From assembly GCF_004168035.1 (NCBI RefSeq), contig NZ_SDPU01000010.1, forward strand, positions 62,001-126,000: a DNA stretch of 64,000 nt. The letters run 5' to 3'. The notes beneath the pieces were generated by a model. The model searched no databases. It had not been told where the DNA came from and worked only from the letters and a program-made list of their open reading frames with translations. Made by a program: the position numbers and the translations under genes. Below are positions 1 to 8,163 of this stretch, one piece after another. Position 1 is the stretch's first letter; every line of letters starts with the position of its first letter. This DNA is from Nocardioides iriomotensis. GTDB taxonomy: Bacteria > Actinomycetota > Actinomycetes > Propionibacteriales > Nocardioidaceae.

Positions 1-314
1 AGCACGAGCGCGACGAGGGTGGCCAGGCCGGCTCGGCCGTAGGGGCCGAAGTACGACGAGCCGATCGGGCCGAGCGCGAGCAGCAGCAGGACCGCGAACG
101 TCGGGACCGCGCGGCCGACGTTGGTGACGTTGACGGCGAGGAGGCCGCCCTTGCCGACGTGGCCGAGCCAGATCGCCAGCGGCAGCCCGATGGCGGCGGC
201 CACGATCGTCGCGGTCACCGTCAGCAGCCCGTGCTCGATCAGCCGGTTCATCACGCCGTCCTCGCCCTGCCAGTTGGCGGGGTCGGCGTACCAGGCCCAG
301 ATCGCCCCGATCAC
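1..314 (-). CDS. Glycine betaine/choline-type ABC transporter permease (partial, N-terminal part)
   Basis: The gene runs off the window's left edge, so only the first ~104 residues are seen. After a GTG start at 314 the protein has a short amphipathic stretch (WAWYADPANW), then hydrophobic segments and the permease core around GRAVPTFAVLLLLALGPIG, as in OpuCB/OpuCD/ProW-type membrane subunits. The start overlaps the stop of the next permease gene (GTGA), so the two are translationally coupled and probably form a heterodimeric pore. Substrate (betaine, choline or another quaternary amine) is inferred from family only. Confidence 0.85.
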   Translation of the reverse strand, partial: MIGAIWAWYADPANWQGEDGVMNRLIEHGLLTVTATIVAAAIGLPLAIWLGHVGKGGLLAVNVTNVGRAVPTFAVLLLLALGPIGSSYFGPYGRAGLATLVALV

Positions 315-1003
315 GACGTGGTCCTCGTGCGTGTCCACGGCGTCAGCACGCGTTGCGCGCCGACGAGCAGGACGTCGAACGTGACGGCCAGGACGACGCA
401 CAGCGCTCCGGCCGCGAGCACCTGGGCCTTGAACTGGCTGTCGACGGCCTGCAGCAGCAGGTTGCCGAGCCCGCCGTACCCGACGATCGACCCGACCGTG
501 GCCAGCGCGACCGTCGAGACGAACGCGACCCGCAGACCGGCCATGATCGTGGGCAGCGCGAGCGGGAGCTCGACCCCGAACAGCATCCGCGTGCGGCCGT
601 AGCCCATGCCGAGGGCCGACTCGCGCACGTCCGGCGGGACCGACTTGAGGCCCTCGATGATGTTGCGCACCAGGATCGTCAGGGAGTAGAGCGCGAGCCC
701 GATGATCACCGTCGCCGGGGTCAGGCCGGTGAACGGCAGCAGCAGCGCGAAGAGCGCCAGCGAGGGAATCGTGTAGATCGCCGTGGTGGCGCCCACGACG
801 ATCCCTTCCAGCCTTCGGTAGCGTCGGGCGAGCAGGGCCAGCGGGAACGCCAGGGCCAGACCGAGCAGGACGGACACCACCGTGATCCAGATGTGCTGCA
901 CCAGGGCGTCGGTGAGGATGCCGGAGCGGGTCCGGAAGTACTCCGCACACACCCAGTCGTTGTCGACCAGGCAGCTCGGCGCCGCCGTCGAGGGGATCAG
1001 CAC
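311..1003 (-). CDS. Glycine betaine/choline-type ABC transporter permease
   Basis: A 230-residue integral membrane subunit of the BPD_transp_1 family. It opens with a periplasmic-type segment (CLVDNDWVCAEYFRTR), then about five membrane segments with the EAA-type loop near ALGMGYGRTRMLFGVELPLA. This N-terminus matches OpuC/ProW permeases that work with a QAT-type ATPase. GTG at 1003 was chosen because homology begins just after it; the open frame upstream is only shadow. It lies 60 bp from, and divergent to, the ATPase gene at 1064, an unusual split of one transporter across two transcription units. Confidence 0.88.
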   Translation of the reverse strand: MLIPSTAAPSCLVDNDWVCAEYFRTRSGILTDALVQHIWITVVSVLLGLALAFPLALLARRYRRLEGIVVGATTAIYTIPSLALFALLLPFTGLTPATVIIGLALYSLTILVRNIIEGLKSVPPDVRESALGMGYGRTRMLFGVELPLALPTIMAGLRVAFVSTVALATVGSIVGYGGLGNLLLQAVDSQFKAQVLAAGALCVVLAVTFDVLLVGAQRVLTPWTRTRTTS

Positions 1004-1063
1004 GTGACCGACCGTAGCCCACAGGACCCGCCGGCCCACGGCACCGATGGCACCGACGGCGAG

Positions 1064-2056
1064 ATGATCCGGCTCGTCGGTGTCGGCAAGACGTACGACG
1101 ACGGCACGGTGGCGGTGCAGGAGCTCGACCTCGACGTGCCCCGCGGCCGCACGGTGTGCCTGGTCGGGCCGTCCGGCTGCGGCAAGTCGACGACGCTGAA
1201 GATGGTCAACCGGCTGATCGAGCCGACCCAAGGGCGCATCTTCCTGGACGGCGAGGAGATCACGCGGGCCGACCCGGTCGCGCTGCGCCGGCGCATCGGC
1301 TACGTCATCCAGCAGGTGGGGCTCTTCCCGCACCAGTCGATCCGCACGAACGTCGCCACCGTCCCGTCGCTGCTCGGGTGGGACCGGAAGAAGGCCCACG
1401 CCCGGGCCGACGAGCTGATGGACCTGGTCGGGCTCGACCCGGCGCAGTACGGCGGGCGCTACCCGCACCAGCTCTCGGGAGGCCAGCGGCAGCGGGTGGG
1501 CGTCGCGCGCGCCCTCGCCGCCGACCCGCCCGTGCTGCTGATGGACGAGCCCTTCGGCGCCGTCGACCCGATCGTGCGGAGCCGGCTTCAGGACGAGTTC
1601 GCCCGGATCGCGCGGGACCTCGACAAGACGGTCATGTTCGTCACGCACGACATCGACGAGGCGATCCGGATGGGCGACAAGGTCGCGGTGTTCGCGGTCG
1701 GTGGCCGGCTCGCGCAGTACGACGAGCCCGCGACCCTCCTCGGCCGGCCCGCGGACGACTTCGTCGCAGAGTTCGTCGGCGCCTCCCGCGGCCTGCGCCG
1801 CCTGTCGGTGACCCCGATCGAGGAGCGCCACCTGGTCCGCCACGACGGCGAGCCGCCCGCCGCGACGCTGCCGATCGGCAGCACCCTGGAGGAGGCCCTG
1901 GCGACGATGCTGCGCCAGGACGACGCCCGGGTGGCGGTCACCCGCGGCGGCGCGATGCTCGGGGTGCTCACCCCGGGTGCCGTGCACCGGGCGCTGCGGA
2001 CGTCGATCGCGGAGGACGACCCGGCCGACGGTGCCGACCGGGTCACAGCGGGGTAA
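1064..2056 (+). CDS. Quaternary-amine (glycine betaine/choline) ABC transporter ATP-binding protein
   Basis: A 330-residue ATPase. Walker A is GPSGCGKST near residue 35, the Q-loop region is [12 protein letters not shown], the signature is [15 protein letters not shown], Walker B is [12 protein letters not shown] and the H-loop is VTHDIDEA. The [13 protein letters not shown] stretch is typical of OpuCA/ProV. After the core a C-terminal region of ~90 residues ([18 protein letters not shown]) resembles a single CBS-like repeat, the part that senses ionic strength in osmoregulated systems. It presumably powers the divergent permeases. No substrate-binding protein is in the window; it may lie beyond the left edge. 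Confidence 0.9.
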   Translation: MIRLVGVGKTYDDGTVAVQELDLDVPRGRTVCLVGPSGCGKSTTLKMVNRLIEPTQGRIFLDGEEITRADPVALRRRIGYVIQQVGLFPHQSIRTNVATVPSLLGWDRKKAHARADELMDLVGLDPAQYGGRYPHQLSGGQRQRVGVARALAADPPVLLMDEPFGAVDPIVRSRLQDEFARIARDLDKTVMFVTHDIDEAIRMGDKVAVFAVGGRLAQYDEPATLLGRPADDFVAEFVGASRGLRRLSVTPIEERHLVRHDGEPPAATLPIGSTLEEALATMLRQDDARVAVTRGGAMLGVLTPGAVHRALRTSIAEDDPADGADRVTAG

Positions 2057-2099
2057 ATCGGGCGACAACGGCACGCCGTACCCGGGAGAATCCGCGGTG

Positions 2100-3461
2100 A
2101 TGTTCGCCGCTGTCGCCCGTTACGCACGTCCCCCGTCACCGCTCGCCGGACGTCTCGCCACCCAGTCCCTGCTCTTCGCGCTCGGCGAGGGCAGCTTCAT
2201 GACCGGGTCGGCGGTGTTCTTCACCGGCATCGTCGGGCTGTCCGCCACCCAGGTCGGCCTCGGCCTCACGCTCGCCGGGATCGCGTCGTTCCTGGCGGCG
2301 CTGCCGATGGGCAGGCTCGTCGACCGCTTCGGGCCGAAGAAGATGTGGGCGGTCAGCGCGGTCGGCCAGGCCGCGATGTTCTCGGTGTGGCCGTTCATCA
2401 CCGACTTCCAGGGCTACCTCGCCATGGCCGTCGGCATGGAGGTCGTCGGCGCGCTGGGCGGGGCCGCGCACGGCGCCTACACGATCGACGTGCTGCCGGC
2501 CGACCAGCGTGTGAAGTCACGCGCCTACATGTACTCCGCGCTCAACGTCGGCTTCACCCTCGGCGCCGTGCTCGGCGGCTTAGCGCTGGCGTTCGACTCC
2601 GACCAGGTCCTGCGCACACTGCCGTGGTTCACCGCCCTGGTCTTCCTGGTCAACGCCGCGGCGATCACCCGGCTGCCGAACGCCTCGCACGACGAACGGA
2701 CGGCCGAGGACCGCAAGGTGAAGATCCCCGGCCCCGGTCCGCTGCGCAACGTCGGCTGGCTGCTGACGACGTTCTTCGGCGGGGTGTTCTGGACCAACCA
2801 GGTGCTGCTCAACATCGTGATCCCGCTCTGGCTCGTCGAGGAGACTGACGCACCGCACGTGCTGCTGGCATTCCTGTTCGGCACGAACACCGTGATGTGC
2901 ATCGTGCTGCCGATGGCCGCGGCCCGCGGGATCGAGGACGTGCCGACGGCCCTCAAGGCGGTGCGGCTGTCGTCGGTCTTCTTCGTGGTGTCCTGCCTGA
3001 TCACGCTCGCGACGCACGACACCGTCGGCTGGATGACGATCGCCCTGGTCTGGATCGGCCACGTGACGGTGACCGGCGCGGAGCTCTACCTGTCGGCCGC
3101 CAGCTGGTCGTTCGAAGCCGAGCTCATGGACCCGCGCCAGCGCGGGGCCTACCAGGGCGCCGCCGAGCTGAGCGGCACGCTGGGTCGCGTCTGGGCTCCG
3201 GCCCTGTACACGTTCCTCGCGATGAGCTGGGGGGCCGGCGGCTGGCTGGTGATCGCCGGGATCATCGTGCTGGCCACGATCGGGATCCACCCGTCGACGC
3301 GGCTGGCGCGGCGGTTCCTCGAGCAGCACGTTCCGGCCGATGTGCTCGCCGACGCTCGCGCCTCGAGCCCGGCGCCCGAGGACGCCGTCGCGGCCCCGCC
3401 GCCGTCGCTCACGACCGGCCGGGAGACCGTCCCCGAGTCCACGACCGGATTGGTCCCCTGA
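2100..3461 (+). CDS. MFS transporter
   Basis: A 453-residue major facilitator protein with about 12 hydrophobic segments and the loop 2-3 signature MGRLVDRFGPKK. A hydrophilic C-terminal tail of about 45 residues is rich in Ala, Pro and Ser. The start may be GTG 2097 or ATG 2100; GGGAGA at 2083-2088 suits either. It follows the ATPase gene in the same direction with 43 bp between. The substrate cannot be read from sequence; drug or metabolite efflux is the default guess. Confidence 0.85.
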   Translation: MFAAVARYARPPSPLAGRLATQSLLFALGEGSFMTGSAVFFTGIVGLSATQVGLGLTLAGIASFLAALPMGRLVDRFGPKKMWAVSAVGQAAMFSVWPFITDFQGYLAMAVGMEVVGALGGAAHGAYTIDVLPADQRVKSRAYMYSALNVGFTLGAVLGGLALAFDSDQVLRTLPWFTALVFLVNAAAITRLPNASHDERTAEDRKVKIPGPGPLRNVGWLLTTFFGGVFWTNQVLLNIVIPLWLVEETDAPHVLLAFLFGTNTVMCIVLPMAAARGIEDVPTALKAVRLSSVFFVVSCLITLATHDTVGWMTIALVWIGHVTVTGAELYLSAASWSFEAELMDPRQRGAYQGAAELSGTLGRVWAPALYTFLAMSWGAGGWLVIAGIIVLATIGIHPSTRLARRFLEQHVPADVLADARASSPAPEDAVAAPPPSLTTGRETVPESTTGLVP

Positions 3462-3464
3462 GCC

Positions 3465-4535
3465 CTAGGCGACCGGTACGTCCTTGTGCCACGACTGGGT
3501 GACGTAGCGCGTCGCCCAGCCCATGGACGTGTAGAGCCCGTCGGCCCCGGTCGGCGAGTCCGCATCGACCTCGAGACCGACCCGGTCCCGGCCGCGCCGG
3601 GCGGCGTCGCCGATGACGGTGGCGAGCAGCGATTTGGCGACGCCACGGCCGCGCGCGTTGGCGAGCACGCCGATGTACTCCACGTAGCTGCCGACCGGCC
3701 GGCCGTCCTCGCCGTCGATGACCGCCGCGACCAGCGCACCGGCCGGCTCCGCCGTACCGTCCTCGCCGTCGACCTCCGCGATCCACCAGTGGTCCCAGCG
3801 GTGCCCGGGGTCCTCGCGCAGCCGGGAGACGAACTCGTCGAAGGTCTCCTCGTGGCTGTTGAAGTGGTCCTCGAACGCGCTCTCGAGCACGTCGTGGACG
3901 ATCCGCAGGTCCTCCTCGGACGGCATCCCGGTGCCCTGGCGCTCGACGAGCCGGATCGTGACACCCTCGCGCGGGCCGTAGTCGTCGCCCTCGTCGAGCG
4001 AGGCCTCCTCCGGCGTCACCGGACGCGACATCTGCCACCAGGTGCGGACCTTGGTGAAGCCGGCCTGCTCCAGCCAGCCGTGCTGGCGCTGGTCGTCGGC
4101 GAAAGCGCCGGAGTCGATCTGCTGGACGTCGAGACCGCGCTCCTGCCCGACGCGCCGGGCGGCCTCGTCGGCCCACCCGAACAGCACCCCGGCGACCCGG
4201 TCGGACGTCTCGCGGTCGGCCTCGTCGAGCCGGGGGTCGACGACGACGACGAGCAGCATCCGGCCCGCGGCGCGGTCGTGGGCGCTGGCCCACCCGCGCA
4301 GCTCGCCCTCGGCGTCGCGGAGGATGACGTTCTCGCGGGTGATGTAGCCGCGTGCCGAGACCTCGATGAGCACGTCGTCCTCGCCCGAGCCCGCCCAGCC
4401 GCGGCCGCGGTGCTCGTGCCGCCTCAGCAGTGCGGCGATCTCGGGGGCGTCGCCGGAGTCGGGGGCGGAGGCCTCCCAACCGTCGGGAAGACGGTCGAGC
4501 AGCGTGTCGGACAGCTGGTGTTCGGTGGGAGCCAC
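3465..4535 (-). CDS. Tandem GNAT-family N-acetyltransferase
   Basis: A 356-residue protein with two GNAT-like halves. The first (residues ~20-165) is divergent; the second (~175-350) carries the acetyl-CoA loop ARGRGVAKSLLATVIGDAARRG and ends with GLYTSMGWATRYV, the usual final strand region. The two-domain layout recalls mycothiol synthase and other actinobacterial double GNATs, but length and sequence are too generic for a substrate. The stop lies 3 bp from the convergent MFS stop. Confidence 0.8.
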   Translation of the reverse strand: MAPTEHQLSDTLLDRLPDGWEASAPDSGDAPEIAALLRRHEHRGRGWAGSGEDDVLIEVSARGYITRENVILRDAEGELRGWASAHDRAAGRMLLVVVVDPRLDEADRETSDRVAGVLFGWADEAARRVGQERGLDVQQIDSGAFADDQRQHGWLEQAGFTKVRTWWQMSRPVTPEEASLDEGDDYGPREGVTIRLVERQGTGMPSEEDLRIVHDVLESAFEDHFNSHEETFDEFVSRLREDPGHRWDHWWIAEVDGEDGTAEPAGALVAAVIDGEDGRPVGSYVEYIGVLANARGRGVAKSLLATVIGDAARRGRDRVGLEVDADSPTGADGLYTSMGWATRYVTQSWHKDVPVA

Positions 4536-4610
4536 GACCCTCAGTCTTCCGCAGGCGTTCGTCGCCTAACCACTGGCACCTGTCGAGGTGACTCGTTCCA
4601 CAGCACGCAA

Positions 4611-4639
4611 AGAGCCCCGGTGCGTGGCACCGGGGCTCT
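4611..4639 (-). terminator. Rho-independent-type hairpin
   Basis: A perfect 12-bp stem (AGAGCCCCGGTG / CACCGGGGCTCT) with a 5-nt loop lies 16 nt past the stop of the leftward coiled-coil gene. On the minus strand the stem is followed by TTTG, so the U-tract is short, as is common in high-GC actinobacteria. Confidence 0.8.
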
Positions 4640-4654
4640 CCGACGTACGGCGGG

Positions 4655-5293
4655 TCAGGCCTCTCGGGCCTCGGGCGGCAGGGCGGCCTTGGTGATGGCG
4701 CCGACCTTCTCCTCCCAGGCCATCAGGTCCACGACGGTCTCGAACCCCTCCCAGCTGGCGAGCTGGTCGGTCTGCTCGGCCTTCCGGATCTCGAGCTCCT
4801 GCACCCGCTGCTCCAGCTGGGCGACCAAGCTGTCGGCGGCGGCGGCGCGCTGGGCCTCACGCTTGACCCGCGACTCGGCCTCGGCGGCGCGGCGCTGGGC
4901 AGTGACGAAGCTGTCCTGGAGCTCGGCGACCTCGGCGTCGGCGCGCTTCATCCGGTCCGTCATGGCGGTGGTGAACTCGGCGTGCTCGGTGGCGCGCTCG
5001 GCGAACATCGTGCGGTAGGCCTGCGCCTGCTGGGCCTTGTCGCGGGCGTTGTCACGGCGCGACTGCGCGAGCTCGGTGTAGACGATCCGGGCCGCCGCCC
5101 ACCCGCAGGCGAGGGCGAACACGGACGAGAAGGTCAGCCACACGGGCGACTGGGTCGGGACCGCGAGGACGACCGCGACGGTCGCGAGGGCGAGCAGGGA
5201 GACGGCGACGGTGACGCGGACGCTGCGCTGACGACGACGGGACGGTCGGGCCGTTGCTGCTGTGCCAGATGGGGAAGAAGTGGCCATGCGCAC
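4655..5293 (-). CDS. Membrane-anchored coiled-coil protein
   Basis: A 212-residue protein of unknown function. A basic N-terminus (RPSRRRQRSVR) precedes two hydrophobic segments at ~28-45 and ~53-70. A long charged helix with heptad character follows (~75-185; AQRRAAEAESRVKREAQRAAAADSL), ending in an acidic tail. This suggests a cytoplasmic coiled coil tethered to the membrane by a hairpin. It is the last gene of the leftward folate block (10 bp after the DUF3180 gene) and is followed by a strong hairpin. A structural or envelope role is possible but not shown. Confidence 0.75.
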   Translation of the reverse strand: MRMATSSPSGTAATARPSRRRQRSVRVTVAVSLLALATVAVVLAVPTQSPVWLTFSSVFALACGWAAARIVYTELAQSRRDNARDKAQQAQAYRTMFAERATEHAEFTTAMTDRMKRADAEVAELQDSFVTAQRRAAEAESRVKREAQRAAAADSLVAQLEQRVQELEIRKAEQTDQLASWEGFETVVDLMAWEEKVGAITKAALPPEAREA

Positions 5294-5303
5294 AGGGTAG
5301 GGC

Positions 5304-5786
5304 TCAGGGGTCGTCGCGCCGGACCCGACACGCTCGTTCGAGGAGCAGCGAGGCCACGACGATCATCACACCGGCGAGACCCGCGAGTCCCGAACGCAGC
5401 AAGCGTTCCCCGGCCAGCTCCTGCTCGTCGATGCCGACCCAGGACAGTGCGTAGCCGAGGTAGCCGCCGGCCACCGCCGCGCCGGCGATCGCGCACGCCT
5501 TGGCCAGCACCAGCCGGTTCACGGCCTGGTGCGGCTCGATGGTCTGGCGGCGGGCCTGGAGGGTGCGGTAGGTGGACCAGGCCACCGCGCCGAGGATGCC
5601 CGCCACGAGCGCCAGCGCGAGCACCTGGAGCCAGGTGACGCGAGGGGCGTGGCCCACCCAGGCGATGCTGGCCGATCGCAGCGTCCAGCCGAGCACGAGC
5701 GCGACGAGGCCGACCCCGAGCAGCGTCGCCGGGCGCGTCGTCCCGACGGTGCCCTCGGGGTCGGGCGGCGGCGTCGGCTCGCTCAC
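5304..5786 (-). CDS. DUF3180 membrane protein
   Basis: A 160-residue protein with four predicted membrane helices (residues ~22-40, ~54-72, ~92-112, ~131-148), matching actinobacterial DUF3180 proteins in length and in position directly after folK. GTG start at 5786. The role is unknown; constant linkage to folate genes suggests a link to pterin or folate metabolism, but that is inference from context. Confidence 0.85.
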   Translation of the reverse strand: MSEPTPPPDPEGTVGTTRPATLLGVGLVALVLGWTLRSASIAWVGHAPRVTWLQVLALALVAGILGAVAWSTYRTLQARRQTIEPHQAVNRLVLAKACAIAGAAVAGGYLGYALSWVGIDEQELAGERLLRSGLAGLAGVMIVVASLLLERACRVRRDDP

Positions 5787-5796
5787 CGGCGGCCGG

Positions 5797-6363
5797 TCAG
5801 GTGAGGGACAGCGTGAGGTCGTCGCGTCGCGCGATGCCGTCCTGGTCGGCCTTGTCGAGCAGCTCGGCGACCGGCCCCTGGTCGGGGATCTCGGCGTCGG
5901 GCTCGACGTCGTTCCAGGGAGCGAGCACGAACGCGCGCTCGTGCGCCTTGGGGTGCGGCAGGACGAGGTCAGGCTCGTTGGCGCGGCGGTCGCCGACGAC
6001 GATCAGGTCGACGTCGAGGGTGCGAGGGGCGCCACGCTCGCTGCGCTCGCGGCCGTAGGCGTCCTCGATGGCCAGGGCGCGGTCGAGGAGGGTGCGGGCG
6101 GACAACGTCGTGTCGGCCAGCACCACGGCGTTGAGGAAGGGCTTGGAGCCCTCCGGCGCGTCGACCGGCTCGGTCTCGTAGACCGGCGACACCTCGGTGA
6201 CCCACACCTCGGGGGTGTCGGCCAGCGAGGCCAGGCCCCCCTGGAGGTAGGTGAGGCGGTCGCCCAGGTTGGAGCCCAGCGCCAGCACACAGCGACGGAT
6301 CGGGTGCATCTCACCCGTCAACGTGTCCGTGTCGACGATGTGCGGGTTGGGGGTCTCAGTCAC
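5797..6363 (-). CDS. folK: 2-amino-4-hydroxy-6-hydroxymethyldihydropteridine pyrophosphokinase
   Basis: Transfers pyrophosphate from ATP to 6-hydroxymethyl-7,8-dihydropterin, the step that activates the pterin for FolP. Visible family motifs are LALGSNLGDR near the N-terminus, VSPVYETEPVD, and RGAPRTLDVDLIVVGD, followed by LPHPKAHERAFVLAPW. Its 188 residues are usual for HPPK. GTG 6363 overlaps the folB stop as GTGA, so the two are coupled. Confidence 0.96.
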   Translation of the reverse strand: MTETPNPHIVDTDTLTGEMHPIRRCVLALGSNLGDRLTYLQGGLASLADTPEVWVTEVSPVYETEPVDAPEGSKPFLNAVVLADTTLSARTLLDRALAIEDAYGRERSERGAPRTLDVDLIVVGDRRANEPDLVLPHPKAHERAFVLAPWNDVEPDAEIPDQGPVAELLDKADQDGIARRDDLTLSLT

Positions 6364-6794
6364 GGTCGGCTCCGATGGATCGTCAGGGCGACGTCCGAGA
6401 ACGTCGCTTCGATGGGCGCGTCGGGCTTGTGCACGGTGACCTCCGTCCAGCCGACACGGGGGTCGGCGAGGCAGATGTCGGCGATGCGCTGGGCCAGCGT
6501 CTCGATCAGGTCGACCGGGTCGTGCTCGATGGCCTGCTTCACCGCGGCCACGAGGGTTCCGTAGTCGACGGTGTCCTGCAAGTCGTCGCTCCCGGCCGCC
6601 GTACGAGTGTCGACGCCGAGCACGAGGTCGGCCCGGAAGACCTGGCCCTCGCGCTTCTCGAACTCGAACACCCCGTGGTGACCGACGGCCTCGATGCCCA
6701 CGACCGCCAGCCGGTCCAGCGGCGCGACGTCGTCGCGACCGGCGACCGGGGGGCGGGTTCCGGGGGCGGTCCCGGCGACAGGGAGGTCAGTCAT
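6360..6794 (-). CDS. folB: Dihydroneopterin aldolase
   Basis: Cleaves 7,8-dihydroneopterin to 6-hydroxymethyl-dihydropterin and glycolaldehyde. The conserved block GIEAVGHHGVFEFEKREGQ and the later VDYGTLVAAVK, LIETLAQRIAD and VTVHKPDAPI are characteristic. The 144 residues include about 25 extra at the N-terminus compared with typical FolB. It overlaps the preceding NTF2-like gene by 8 bp and folK by 4 bp. Confidence 0.95.
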   Translation of the reverse strand: MTDLPVAGTAPGTRPPVAGRDDVAPLDRLAVVGIEAVGHHGVFEFEKREGQVFRADLVLGVDTRTAAGSDDLQDTVDYGTLVAAVKQAIEHDPVDLIETLAQRIADICLADPRVGWTEVTVHKPDAPIEATFSDVALTIHRSRP

Positions 6795-7209
6795 GGTCTG
6801 GCCCCGACAGTACCGGGGACGCGTGATGGATCCACAACCGCCAGCCGTCCGGCGTGCGGACGAACACGTTGGTGGCCACGGCCCTGGCGCCGCCGAAACC
6901 GTCTGGACCGGCGCGGTCGTCCGCGGTCAGGACGTTCTCGGTGCAGGTGACGGAGGCGACCTCGTCGCGGACGCTCACCTCGACGTCGGTCAGGAAGAAC
7001 TGGATGTACGGCGTGTTCGCCATGATCAGCGCCCAGGAGCGGTTGATCGCCGGCGTCCCGCGCACGGGGAGCGCGCCGGGGTGCACGCACAGCGACTCCT
7101 CGTGGTCGAGCCACAGGTCCCGCATGAGGTCGAGGTCGGCGTTCTCGAACGCCTCGTAGAACGCCGCGTTGACGCGCTCCACGGCCACCCGCTCAGCGGT
7201 GTCAGCCAC
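6787..7209 (-). CDS. NTF2-like (SnoaL-type) protein in the folate operon
   Basis: A 140-residue single-domain protein with the alpha+beta cone pattern: NAAFYEAFENADLDLMRDLWL at the start, then the strands ending TNVFVRTPDGWRLWIHHASP. GTG 7209 was chosen because the family begins there and it overlaps folP by 8 bp; the longer open frame upstream is folP antisense shadow. Proteins of this type recur between folP and folB in actinobacteria. Function is not established; ligand binding or a minor enzymatic role in the pathway is possible. Confidence 0.85.
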   Translation of the reverse strand: MADTAERVAVERVNAAFYEAFENADLDLMRDLWLDHEESLCVHPGALPVRGTPAINRSWALIMANTPYIQFFLTDVEVSVRDEVASVTCTENVLTADDRAGPDGFGGARAVATNVFVRTPDGWRLWIHHASPVLSGPDHD

Positions 7210-8080
7210 GTGTGACCACCTCCTGCTCCGCGACGGCCCACCGGGTGACCACCCTGACCGCGTCGGCGGTCGACCGGGCGTCGTGCGCACGCACGCACCA
7301 CGCCCCACCCGCGGCCGCGAGGACGGTGGTCGCGGTGGTGGCGTCGTCGCGCTCGAGCGGGGGTCGCAGCTCCCCCGCGTCGTCGGCGAGCAGGTGGCCG
7401 AGGAAGCGTTTGCGGCTGGTGGCGACCAGCAGCGGCAGCCCCAAGGCGTGCAGCCGGTCGAGACCGGCGAGCACCTGCCAGTTCTGGTCGGCGGTCTTGG
7501 AGAACCCGATGCCCGGGTCGAGGGCGATCCGCCCGCGGTCGATGCCCGCGGCCTGGGCGGCGGCGAGCTGGGTCGACAGCTCGGTCGCGACGTCCTCGAC
7601 CACGTCGTCGTAGTGGGTGTGGTCGACCATCTCGGCGGAGTGGGCGCGCCAGTGCATCAGGACGTAGGGCACGTCGAGGCGGGCCACCGTCGCGAACATG
7701 TCCGCGTCGGCCAGGCCGCCCGAGACGTCGTTGACCAGCACGGCGCCGGCGGCCACGGCCGCCTCCGCGACCACGGCGCGCATCGTGTCGACCGAGACCT
7801 GCACGCCCTGCGCCGTCAGCCGCTCGACGACCGGGACGACGCGGGCCAGCTCCTCGTCGACCGTCGGGCGCAGCGCCCCGGGCCGCGTCGACTCCCCGCC
7901 GACGTCGACCAGGTCGGCGCCGTACCCGGCCAGCTGGACGCCGTGGGCGACCGCCCGGTCGTGGTCGAGGTAGCGCCCGCCGTCGGAGAACGAGTCCGGC
8001 GTGACGTTGAGGACGCCCATCACCAGGCAGCGCGGCGGCCGGGGCAGGCCGTCGACGTACCGGAGGGGCTGGGCGTACAC
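7202..8080 (-). CDS. folP: Dihydropteroate synthase
   Basis: Condenses 6-hydroxymethyl-dihydropterin pyrophosphate with p-aminobenzoate, the sulfonamide target. Motifs are MGVLNVTPDSFSDGGRY, DVGGESTRPGA (pterin/pyrophosphate loop), VSVDTMRA, LVNDVSGG, DPGIGFSKT and TSRKRFLG. The 292 residues are normal. GTG start at 8080. It heads the folP-NTF2-folB-folK-DUF3180 group, but its usual partner folE lies 3 kb upstream, beyond two GH16 genes and a strong terminator. Confidence 0.96.
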   Translation of the reverse strand: MYAQPLRYVDGLPRPPRCLVMGVLNVTPDSFSDGGRYLDHDRAVAHGVQLAGYGADLVDVGGESTRPGALRPTVDEELARVVPVVERLTAQGVQVSVDTMRAVVAEAAVAAGAVLVNDVSGGLADADMFATVARLDVPYVLMHWRAHSAEMVDHTHYDDVVEDVATELSTQLAAAQAAGIDRGRIALDPGIGFSKTADQNWQVLAGLDRLHALGLPLLVATSRKRFLGHLLADDAGELRPPLERDDATTATTVLAAAGGAWCVRAHDARSTADAVRVVTRWAVAEQEVVTRG

Positions 8081-8110
8081 CCCGGAAGCCTATCGGCGCC
8101 GGAAGAAAGC

Positions 8111-8144
8111 GGGACGCCCCGGCCCGTGCGGGCCGGGGCGTCCC
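8111..8144 (-). terminator. Strong hairpin between GH16 gene and folP
   Basis: A perfect 15-bp GC-rich stem (GGGACGCCCCGGCCC and its complement) with loop GTGC lies 19 nt past the GH16 stop. It should stop leftward transcription and so separate folP transcription from the upstream GH16/folE genes. The run after the stem on the minus strand is GCTTTCTTCC, partly U-rich. Confidence 0.85.
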
Positions 8145-8163
8145 GGTCATGCGTGTCAGGCGT

